A stretch of DNA of 18,508 bases from Clostridia bacterium. GTDB taxonomy: Bacteria > Bacillota_A > Clostridia > Oscillospirales > CAG-272. The notes under the pieces are model-generated. The model was not told the DNA's origin, did no database searches, and was given only the letters and a program-made list of their open reading frames with translations. A program made the position numbers and the translations under genes. Where the stretch lies: assembly GCA_017631775.1 (NCBI GenBank), contig JAGBSQ010000222.1, forward strand, positions 1 to 18,508, written 5' to 3'. Below are positions 12,389 to 18,508 of this stretch, piece after piece; position 1 is the first letter of the stretch; each line of letters starts with the position of its first letter.

Positions 12389-14782
12389 ATGAATATTTTA
12401 CAATACCTCAAAAACAATATACTGTACCTCGATGGCGGCATGGGAACACTCTTGCAAGCACGCGGCCTTTCGGCAGGCGAGCTTCCCGAGCGTTGGAACC
12501 TTTCCAACCCCGACGCCATTGTCGAAATTCATAAGGCATACTTCAATGCAGGCTCCAACGTGGTCAACACCAACACCTTTGGCGCAAACAGCCTCAAATT
12601 TGGCGCGGACGAGCTCGATGCAATCATCGGTGCTGCCATTGCAAATGCGCGCCGTGCCGCCTGCGAGAGCAGAGGAGAGCAACCCAAGTGGGTGGCCCTT
12701 GACATAGGCCCCACCGGCCGTATGCTCGCCCCTTACGGTGACCTCGATTTTGAAGAAGCCGTCTCTGTTTTTGCCGAGACGGTACGCCTTGGTGTAAAGC
12801 ATGGGGCAGATCTCGTTATGATCGAAACCATGAGCGACAGTTACGAAACACGCGCCGCGCTCCTCGCCGCAAAAGAGAACTGCGACCTGCCCGTGTTCGT
12901 TTCCTGCGCCTTTGGCGAGGATGGCAAACTGATGACGGGTGCCGATCCGTGCGCTATGGTCGCCATGCTCGAGGGCATGGGAGCCGATGCCATTGGCATC
13001 AACTGCTCCTTCGGTCCCCAAAAGCTGATGGACGTTATTGGAGAATATCTCAAATATGCTTCTATTCCTGTTCTTTTCAAACCCAATGCAGGTCTGCCTG
13101 CCGTAAGAGAGGGAAGAACCGTTTACGATCTTTCCCCTGAGGATTTTGCCACCGATATGGCAGATGCTGTATCTCTTGGCGCGCGCATCGTTGGCGGATG
13201 CTGTGGCACAACGCCCGAATATATTGCGGCACTTGTGCAAAAAACAAAGGGTGCCGTTCCGCAACCCATCACACAAAAAAATATCACCTGCGTGTCCTCT
13301 TACACCCACGCGGTCATCTTTGATAAAGAGCCTATTCTCATAGGCGAGCGCATCAACCCCACCGGCAAAAAGAAGTTCAAAGAGGCCCTCAAGTCGGGCG
13401 ACATGGACTACATTTTGCGCGAGGGACTTTCGCAAGCCGAGGCAGGCGTGCATATCCTCGACGTTAACGTAGGACTTCCCGAAATTGACGAGATAGCCAT
13501 GCTCACAAGTGCCGTTTGCCGCCTGCAAGAGGTCACCGACCTGCCTCTGCAGATCGATACCGCCGACCCCATCGCTATGGAAAGCGCCCTTCGTCGCTAC
13601 AACGGCAAGGCGATGATCAACTCTGTCAACGGCAAGATGGAAAGCATGAAGAGTGTCTTTCCGCTGGTCAAAAAATACGGCGGCCTTGTGGTCGCCCTCA
13701 CGCTTGATGAGAGCGGCATTCCCACACGCGCCGAGGAACGCGTAGCCATTGCCGAGCACATCCTCGCGGTTGCCGCCGAGTACGGCATCGACAAAAAGGA
13801 CATCATTTTTGACCCCTTGGCGCTCACCATCAGCGCCGATGGAAATGCCGCACGCGAAACCCTGCGCGCGGTGTCTATCATCAAGCACAAGCTTGGCTGT
13901 CACACCTCTTTGGGCGTTTCCAACGTTTCGTTCGGACTCCCAAACCGCGACGTCATCAACAGCACCTTCTTCGCGCTTGCCCTTGGCGGCGGTCTTTCGG
14001 CGGCTATCATGAACCCCTATTCTGCCGAAATGATGAAGACCTATCGCGCCTTCTGCGCTCTTGATGGGCAGGACGAAAACTGCGCTACGTATATCGATTT
14101 CGCATCTAAATTGCCAACCGAGGCTACAACCGTTGTTCCCACAGGGGAGAAGGTTCAGCAAGATAGCGGCAAAAGCGAATTGCAAAAAGCGGTTATTCGC
14201 GGTCTGCGTGACCGCGCTGCCGCACTCACGCGTGAGGCGCTTGCCACACGCGCACCGCTTGATGTGGTGCAAAGTGAGATTATTCCCGCGCTCGACGTTG
14301 TTGGCGACGGCTTTGAAAAGAAAACAGTTTACCTGCCTCAGCTCCTGATGGCGGCAGAGGCGACAAAAGCGGCATTCGAAGAGGTCAAAGCACAGCTTCC
14401 GGCAGGTGCCAACAATGGCATTGCCATCGTTCTTGCAACGGTCAAGGGTGACATCCACGACATTGGCAAAAACATCGTCAAGCTGCTGCTCGAAAACTAC
14501 GGCTTTGTTGTAAGTGACCTTGGCAGAGACGTTCCCCCCGAGGCGGTTGTCGAGGCAGTTGTGCGCGAGCGTGCTCCAATAGCGGCACTCAGCGCACTCA
14601 TGACCACCACCGTTCCCGCAATGGAGGAGACCGTCAAAGCGCTTCGCAAGAGCGCACCATGGTGCAAAATTGTTGTTGGCGGAGCGGTTTTGACCGAGGA
14701 ATACGCCGCCAAGATTGGTGCCGATCATTACGCTAAGGATGCCATGGAAGCCGTCCGCTATGCCGAAACCTTTCTTGCATAA
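12389..14782 (+). CDS. metH: Cobalamin-dependent methionine synthase, without activation domain
   Basis: 797 residues from the ATG at 12389, placed 6 nt after GAGG; an in-frame TTG at 12368 and ATG at 12383 are less well spaced. It transfers a methyl group from 5-methyltetrahydrofolate through B12 to homocysteine. Domain order: homocysteine methyltransferase (about 1-290) with zinc ligands Cys206 (INCSFGP) and Cys271-Cys272 (GGCCGTTPEY); pterin-binding barrel from about 313 (PILIGERINPTGKKKF); B12 cap (about 590-660, LPQLLMAAEATKAAF); and B12-binding domain with DIHDIGKNIV, where His690 is the axial ligand. The protein stops after that, so the C-terminal SAM-binding reactivation domain of E. 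coli MetH is absent, as in many anaerobes. It heads a four-gene run. Confidence 0.94.
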   Translation: MNILQYLKNNILYLDGGMGTLLQARGLSAGELPERWNLSNPDAIVEIHKAYFNAGSNVVNTNTFGANSLKFGADELDAIIGAAIANARRAACESRGEQPKWVALDIGPTGRMLAPYGDLDFEEAVSVFAETVRLGVKHGADLVMIETMSDSYETRAALLAAKENCDLPVFVSCAFGEDGKLMTGADPCAMVAMLEGMGADAIGINCSFGPQKLMDVIGEYLKYASIPVLFKPNAGLPAVREGRTVYDLSPEDFATDMADAVSLGARIVGGCCGTTPEYIAALVQKTKGAVPQPITQKNITCVSSYTHAVIFDKEPILIGERINPTGKKKFKEALKSGDMDYILREGLSQAEAGVHILDVNVGLPEIDEIAMLTSAVCRLQEVTDLPLQIDTADPIAMESALRRYNGKAMINSVNGKMESMKSVFPLVKKYGGLVVALTLDESGIPTRAEERVAIAEHILAVAAEYGIDKKDIIFDPLALTISADGNAARETLRAVSIIKHKLGCHTSLGVSNVSFGLPNRDVINSTFFALALGGGLSAAIMNPYSAEMMKTYRAFCALDGQDENCATYIDFASKLPTEATTVVPTGEKVQQDSGKSELQKAVIRGLRDRAAALTREALATRAPLDVVQSEIIPALDVVGDGFEKKTVYLPQLLMAAEATKAAFEEVKAQLPAGANNGIAIVLATVKGDIHDIGKNIVKLLLENYGFVVSDLGRDVPPEAVVEAVVRERAPIAALSALMTTTVPAMEETVKALRKSAPWCKIVVGGAVLTEEYAAKIGADHYAKDAMEAVRYAETFLA

Positions 14783-14788
14783 ACAAAT

Positions 14789-15634
14789 ATGAAAAAGAGT
14801 ATTTGCTTTTTACTCACCCTCGTTCTTTTGTGTGCCTTGCTTTCTGCATGCGTGCAAAAGCCGATGAGTGACGAGGCTCTTTGCCGCGTCTATTTTCTCG
14901 ACGTAGGGCAAGGAGATGCTACCCTCATTCGCACGCGTCATGGGGATGTTCTCATCGATGCAGGACCCGAGTCGGCACAGGATGCACTTTGCTTGCGCTT
15001 GCAACAGCTCGGTGTCAAAGAGATTGCATTGGCAATCTTTACACACCCCGACGAGGACCACGTAGGCGGTGCCGACGGTGTCTTTGATCATTTTTCCGTG
15101 CGCGAGGTCTGGCTTCCCGTAGAGGAAATGGACAATCCATCTGCCGCGCGCATGGAGCAAGCCATTCAAAAGAGCGGTGCCGTTCGCAAGAACGTGAGAG
15201 CCGGGGAGGTACTTTCCTTGGGAGATGTTCACGTAGCGGCGCTTACTCCCATTAGAGAGGCAAGCGGCAACACCAATGATAGCAGTATTGTCGTGCGCGT
15301 TGGTTGTGGCGAAGTTGCTATGCTCTTTATGGGGGATGCAGGCACACAGGTAGAGCAAGAGCTTATGGATACCTACGTCGCGGCACATCTTACGGCACAG
15401 CTGTACAAGGTGGGGCATCACGGCTCTTCTACTTCAAACACCGAGGCTTTTCTCGATGTTGTAAAACCGACTTATGCGGTTGTTTGTTCATCAGCCGATA
15501 ATTCCTACGGCCATCCCCATGGCGTTGTTATACAGCGCTTGCAAAGCATTGGTGCCACCGTTTTTATGACGGCCACCGACGGCGAGGTCGTGTTGGAATG
15601 CAATAAAAGTGCCATTTGGCACATAGAAGATTAA
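14789..15634 (+). CDS. ComEC-like metallo-beta-lactamase-fold hydrolase, lipoprotein
   Basis: 281 residues. Residues 1-20 are a lipoprotein signal peptide with lipobox LLSAC (Cys21). The rest is the MBL domain found at the C-terminus of the DNA-uptake protein ComEC: FLDVGQGDATLIRT (36-49), LIDAGP (55-60), metal motif HPDEDHVGG (86-94), NDSSIVVR (163-170), MGDA with Asp183, and HHGSS (210-214). No ComEC membrane channel is present. It probably acts at the outer face of the membrane as a phosphodiesterase or nuclease; the substrate is unknown. It starts 6 nt after the metH stop and has no clear ribosome binding site, so it may be translated by coupling to metH. Confidence 0.85.
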   Translation: MKKSICFLLTLVLLCALLSACVQKPMSDEALCRVYFLDVGQGDATLIRTRHGDVLIDAGPESAQDALCLRLQQLGVKEIALAIFTHPDEDHVGGADGVFDHFSVREVWLPVEEMDNPSAARMEQAIQKSGAVRKNVRAGEVLSLGDVHVAALTPIREASGNTNDSSIVVRVGCGEVAMLFMGDAGTQVEQELMDTYVAAHLTAQLYKVGHHGSSTSNTEAFLDVVKPTYAVVCSSADNSYGHPHGVVIQRLQSIGATVFMTATDGEVVLECNKSAIWHIED

Positions 15635-15645
15635 GGAGAAAACCT

Positions 15646-16359
15646 ATGAAAGTTTTGATAACCGGCGGCTCGCGCGGTATTGGCGAGGCGTGTGTTCGCG
15701 CATTTTGCAAAAAGGGCGATAGCGTTGCCTTTTTGTACCGCGCAAATCACGAGCGCGCAAAGGCACTCGAAAACGAAACCGGTGCCATTGCCATTTGTGC
15801 CGACGTAGCCGATGCAATCTCTGCCACAGCCGCCACCCAAAAGGCGATTGAGGCACTTGGCGGCATCGACGTGCTTGTCAACAATGCAGGCATTGCGCAA
15901 AGCAAGCTTTTTACAGATATTACAAACGAGGATTGGCGCAAAATGATCGATACCAACCTTGGTGGCGCGTTTTACGTCACTCGCGAGGTAACAAGGGCTA
16001 TGGTTGCGCAGCACGCCGGCAAAATCATCAATATTGGCTCCATGTGGGGCAAAACGGGCGCTTCCTGCGAGGTGCATTACTCGGCATCTAAGGCAGGCCT
16101 GCGCGGCATGACAATGGCACTTGCCAAGGAGCTTGGCCCCTCGGGCATTACGGTCAATTGCATCGAACCCGGTGTTATCGATACCGAAATGACCGCTTTT
16201 CTGGATGAGGAAACTCGCCACGAGCTTTGCGATAGCACACCTCTTTGCCGCATTGGCACCGCAGAGGAGGTTGCATCTGCCGTTTGCTTTTTGGCATCTG
16301 AGGGCGCAGCCTTTATCACCGGCCAGATCCTTGGTGTTGACGGCGGCTTTGCGATTTGA
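15646..16359 (+). CDS. Short-chain dehydrogenase/reductase, FabG-like
   Basis: 237 residues from the ATG at 15646, with TAAGGAG ahead of it. It is a classical SDR with NAD(P)-binding TGGSRGIG (6-13), NNAG (79-82) and the full catalytic tetrad Asn104, Ser132, Tyr145 and Lys149 (YSASK). LGVDGGF near the end is typical of 3-oxoacyl-ACP reductases. It could reduce 3-oxoacyl-ACP to 3-hydroxyacyl-ACP in fatty-acid synthesis, but there are no fab genes beside it, and many SDRs of other specificity look the same. It starts 11 nt after the MBL gene and is followed 19 nt later by the VanY-like gene, so all are probably on one message. Confidence 0.85.
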   Translation: MKVLITGGSRGIGEACVRAFCKKGDSVAFLYRANHERAKALENETGAIAICADVADAISATAATQKAIEALGGIDVLVNNAGIAQSKLFTDITNEDWRKMIDTNLGGAFYVTREVTRAMVAQHAGKIINIGSMWGKTGASCEVHYSASKAGLRGMTMALAKELGPSGITVNCIEPGVIDTEMTAFLDEETRHELCDSTPLCRIGTAEEVASAVCFLASEGAAFITGQILGVDGGFAI

Positions 16360-16378
16360 TAGATAAAAAGGAAAAAAC

Positions 16379-17236
16379 ATGAAAACTTTTTTAAACGTTG
16401 TTGCGCTTATTCTCTTTGTGTGCATCTTGGCCACCGGCATTGTAAGCTTTGAAAACCACCAAAGCGGCACGCTGTTTGCCTATTTGCGCATGCACCAAGA
16501 GCACGCGCCTCTCGCGCTCACCCCTACAACCCCTCAGGGCAATACGCAAACCCAAACGCTTTGGGAGTGGGTAGAGGATAGCCGCGTAACCTTTGACCAA
16601 ACCCTCATACTCGTCAATCTCCAAAATCCTCTCCCCGAGGATTACAAGGCAGACATTAAAGAATATAACGGTGCCAGAATGCACCCGTCAATGGTAGAGA
16701 ATTATGCCGCCATGCGCGATGCCGTAAAGCTGGCAACAGGCACTCGCATCTACGTTTCCAGCGACTTCCGCACAGCCGAGGAGCAAGCCGAACTGTTGGA
16801 ACAATATGGCCCCGACCGCGCGGCTCCCGTTGGTTGTAGCGAGCACGAAGCCGGACTTTCGCTCGACCTTTACGCGCCCGAGCATGCAAGCTATGCGTTT
16901 TTAAACTGTGCGGCAGGCCGCATGGTCAATCGCATTTGCCATAAGTATGGCTTTATCATTCGTTACGAGGTCGATAAAACCGAGGTCACCGGCTTTGATT
17001 ATGAGCCTTGGCACCTGCGCTACGTAGGTGCGCCCCATGCCGAGCTGATTGCAAACAGCGGCTTGGCTCTTGAGGAATACATCGAGGCCATCACCCCCGA
17101 AACATGGTATTCTTACGAGAACTACTTAATTTTGCGCACCTCTGACACAGAGGAGATTGCACTCCCCACATCCTTTACATCTTGTCACATTTCTCCCGAT
17201 AATACGGGATATTACATTGTAACAATAGAATTGTAA
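16379..17236 (+). CDS. VanY-like D-alanyl-D-alanine carboxypeptidase (M15B), membrane-anchored
   Basis: 285 residues. Residues 5-23 are a hydrophobic segment with no lipobox, so a membrane anchor or cleavable signal. The M15B peptidase domain spans about 95-225. It has SSDFRTAEEQAELL (127-140), zinc motif SEHEAGLSLD (154-163; His156 and Asp163) and YEPWHLRYV (208-216), with catalytic Glu209 and third zinc ligand His212. Such enzymes trim the last D-Ala from peptidoglycan stem peptides. No vanR/S or vanHAX genes are nearby, so a housekeeping role in wall turnover is more likely than glycopeptide resistance. A ribosome binding site AAAAGGAAA precedes the ATG. About 45 residues after the domain have no recognised motif. 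Confidence 0.88.
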   Translation: MKTFLNVVALILFVCILATGIVSFENHQSGTLFAYLRMHQEHAPLALTPTTPQGNTQTQTLWEWVEDSRVTFDQTLILVNLQNPLPEDYKADIKEYNGARMHPSMVENYAAMRDAVKLATGTRIYVSSDFRTAEEQAELLEQYGPDRAAPVGCSEHEAGLSLDLYAPEHASYAFLNCAAGRMVNRICHKYGFIIRYEVDKTEVTGFDYEPWHLRYVGAPHAELIANSGLALEEYIEAITPETWYSYENYLILRTSDTEEIALPTSFTSCHISPDNTGYYIVTIEL

Positions 17237-17258
17237 TTTCTATAGCAAACAGAGGTAT

Positions 17259-17300
17259 GGGGAGCTTTTCTCAAAAAGTTCCCCCGATATATATATTTAT
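17259..17300 (+). terminator. Hairpin after the VanY-like gene, possible terminator
   Basis: An 11-bp stem (17259-17269 with 17274-17284, one G-T pair) with loop CTCA, followed by an AT-rich but not T-only tail. The arms (GGGGAGCTTTT and AAAAGTTCCCC) resemble hairpin 1 of the structured repeat, so it may be a remnant of that family. Confidence 0.5.
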
Positions 17301-17324
17301 AGTAAAAAACTTTTCAAAAAACTA

Positions 17325-17354
17325 TTGACAAAGGCATTGAAAATATGCTATAAT
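17325..17354 (+). promoter_or_regulatory. Sigma-A promoter of rplU-prp-rpmA
   Basis: TTGACA (17325-17330), 18-bp spacer, TATAAT (17349-17354) with an extended TGC just before it. A strong promoter, as expected for ribosomal proteins. Confidence 0.9.
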
Positions 17355-17360
17355 AATATG

Positions 17361-17436
17361 CCGCATGAAAAAGGCTCTTTTAAGTGCGCCCAAAAACGCC
17401 GCCTTTATATCAGCGAGTCTATCAAGAAAGAGAGGT
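17361..17436 (+). ncRNA. Candidate L21 ribosomal-protein leader
   Basis: The roughly 80-nt leader can pair AAAGGC (17370-17375) with GCCTTT (17401-17406) around an inner region containing GTGCGCC and ACGCC. Firmicutes rplU genes commonly carry an 'L21 leader' at this place. The position and size fit, but I recognise it by context more than by conserved bases. Confidence 0.45.
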
Positions 17437-17443
17437 GCTTTTC

Positions 17444-17755
17444 GTGTTTGCTATTATCGAAACCGGCGGAAAGCAGTACAAAGTAATCGAGCAGGACATT
17501 ATTTTTGTTGAAAAGCTCGACGTTAACGAAGGAGACGAAATCGTCTTCGACAGCGTTAAGGCATTGTCCACTGACAACGGCTTTGTAGCTGGTACTCCCA
17601 ACGTAGCTGGCGCTAAGGTTACTGCTAAAGTTCTTAAGAACGGCAAGAACAAGAAGATCTACGTTATGAAGTACAAGTCCAAGAAGAACGAAAAGAAGAA
17701 GATCGGTCACCGTCAACCTTTTACCAAGGTTCAAATCTTGACCATCGAGGGCTAA
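17444..17755 (+). CDS. rplU: 50S ribosomal protein L21
   Basis: 103 residues, the standard length, from a GTG at 17444 that follows GAGGTG by 6 nt. An ATG at 17384 in the same frame would add 20 unrelated residues and lies inside the leader. Hallmarks are FAIIETGGKQYKV at the start and KKNEKKKIGHRQPFTKVQI at the end. L21 binds 23S rRNA in the large subunit. It is first of the conserved rplU-prp-rpmA group. Confidence 0.96.
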   Translation: MFAIIETGGKQYKVIEQDIIFVEKLDVNEGDEIVFDSVKALSTDNGFVAGTPNVAGAKVTAKVLKNGKNKKIYVMKYKSKKNEKKKIGHRQPFTKVQILTIEG

Positions 17756-17771
17756 TTGCTCAGTCAGTACG

Positions 17772-18137
17772 ATGACAAAAATCGTGTTTTTCAGAAGCGG
17801 TGGAGTTTTCTACGGCTTCCAAGAGCAGGGTCACGCAGGGTATGCTGAGGCAGGCGACGACATTTTGTGTGCCGCCATCTCGTCCATGACAATGCTCGTC
17901 ATCAATACCATTGAGGTTGCATATGCATCAAGCGTTGATTATGACATCGACGAGGGCGCGACAAAAATTACGGTAAGAGCCAAAGCGGCGCTTCCCGAGT
18001 TCGAGTCGGATGATTACAAGCGTTATGCAGTTTCGGGCATTATGATGGGTTACTACTGTCAGCTGTCTGACATGCTTGAGGAATACGGCGATTATCTTGA
18101 CGTTTGTGTCATTGATAAGCCGTGGGAAGAAGAATAA
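17772..18137 (+). CDS. prp: Ribosomal-processing cysteine protease Prp
   Basis: 121 residues, slightly longer than the roughly 110 typical. Prp removes the N-terminal extension of ribosomal protein L27, a step essential in Staphylococcus aureus and expected wherever L27 carries the extension. The signature GHAGYAEAGDDILCAAISS (20-38) supplies the catalytic His21 and Cys33. Its place between rplU and rpmA is conserved in Firmicutes, and the L27 encoded next has the matching cleavage site. The ATG at 17772 has no recognisable ribosome binding site. Translation may depend on reading through from rplU, keeping the protease low relative to the ribosomal proteins. Confidence 0.93.
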   Translation: MTKIVFFRSGGVFYGFQEQGHAGYAEAGDDILCAAISSMTMLVINTIEVAYASSVDYDIDEGATKITVRAKAALPEFESDDYKRYAVSGIMMGYYCQLSDMLEEYGDYLDVCVIDKPWEEE

Positions 18138-18194
18138 TTCACCAAACCCCTGTGATTCCAAAATAGGGAATCGAAAAAATTTAGGAGGATAAGA

Positions 18195-18476
18195 ATGATG
18201 TTAAAGCTCAGTTTACAGTTCTTTGCTCATAAGAAAGGTGTCGGTTCTACCAAGAACGGTCGTGATAGCGAATCTAAGCGCCTTGGCGTTAAGAAAGCTG
18301 ACGGTCAATCCGTTGTAGCCGGCAACATCATCGTAAGACAAAGAGGTTCCGCTATCTGCGCAGGCGAAAACGTTGGCGTTGGTAAGGACTACACTCTGTT
18401 CGCTCTTATCGATGGTAAGGTTAAGTTCGAGCATAAGACTAAGTCTCAGAAGAAGGTTAGCGTATACGCTGACTAA
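18195..18476 (+). CDS. rpmA: 50S ribosomal protein L27, with cleavable N-terminal extension
   Basis: 93 residues. AGGAGG at 18183-18188 could serve the ATG at 18195 or the next one at 18198; the second gives the usual MLKLSLQFF start. The extension ends LQFF and the mature protein should begin [15 protein letters not shown], matching the Firmicutes site cut by Prp after the second Phe. The trimmed N-terminus of L27 reaches the peptidyl-transferase centre. The body is standard ([21 protein letters not shown]). The usual downstream gene obg is not in the window. A small hairpin, GATTCC (18154-18159) with GGAATC (18167-18172), lies between prp and rpmA. Confidence 0.97.
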   Translation: MMLKLSLQFFAHKKGVGSTKNGRDSESKRLGVKKADGQSVVAGNIIVRQRGSAICAGENVGVGKDYTLFALIDGKVKFEHKTKSQKKVSVYAD

Positions 18477-18508
18477 TCCATTCTGATAGGAATATACGGC
18501 ATAGGTCA

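Noticed and set aside
12398..14728. 776-residue minus-strand reading frame opposite metH
   Set aside because: Same reason: antisense to metH, no family resemblance, and no ribosome binding site or promoter.
16379..17236. Glycopeptide resistance (vanY) locus
   Set aside because: Only the M15B peptidase is present, with no vanHAX or vanRS genes and no inducible promoter signature. Housekeeping wall trimming is more likely.

Overview
The window looks like a chromosomal segment of an uncultured, probably gut-associated member of the Clostridia (Bacillota). The evidence is: a Prp protease gene between rplU and rpmA, with the matching LQFF pro-sequence on L27; strong AGGAGG-type ribosome binding sites; near-consensus sigma-A promoters (TTGACA-17-TATAAT) in front of most transcription units; several lipobox lipoproteins with Thr/Pro/Glu linkers; and candidate L19 and L21 leaders. 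TGA is used as a stop, so the code is the standard bacterial one. I cannot place it to genus.

Layout. 1-60: 5' end of an unidentified minus-strand gene. 61-599: a structured repeat interrupted by an 80-bp module, then a promoter and a ~170-nt structured 5' leader. 600-2170: two paralogous cell-wall amidases, one without a signal peptide and one a lipoprotein. 2222-4823 (minus): uridine kinase and the ribosomal GTPase LepA. 5127-6176: a Gfo/Idh/MocA oxidoreductase behind a 42-bp-period direct repeat. 6177-6910: a dense mosaic of palindromic repeats between convergent genes. 6911-9436 (minus): tyrosyl-tRNA synthetase and an SGNH-hydrolase lipoprotein. 9590-10093: rplS with its leader and terminator. 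10110-12251: an XRE regulator divergent from a DMT-type transporter. 12389-17236: a four-gene run of B12-dependent methionine synthase, a ComEC-like MBL lipoprotein, an SDR reductase and a VanY-like DD-carboxypeptidase. 17325-18476: rplU-prp-rpmA.

How the genes fit together. Most are housekeeping: translation (lepA, tyrS, rplS, rplU, rpmA), maturation of L27 (prp), pyrimidine salvage (udk) and one-carbon metabolism (metH). A second theme is envelope work: two amidases, VanY, the esterase-like lipoprotein and the MBL lipoprotein.

The least ordinary content is non-coding. (1) Three copies of a repeat with three hairpins whose arms change together between copies. (2) An 80-bp module present twice (73/80 identical), each time splitting another repeat whose unsplit form is also present. 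(3) A folded leader before the first amidase. (4) The phased direct repeat before the oxidoreductase. I see no CRISPR array, tRNA, rRNA, integrase or transposase gene, and no clear multi-gene defence or biosynthetic system.
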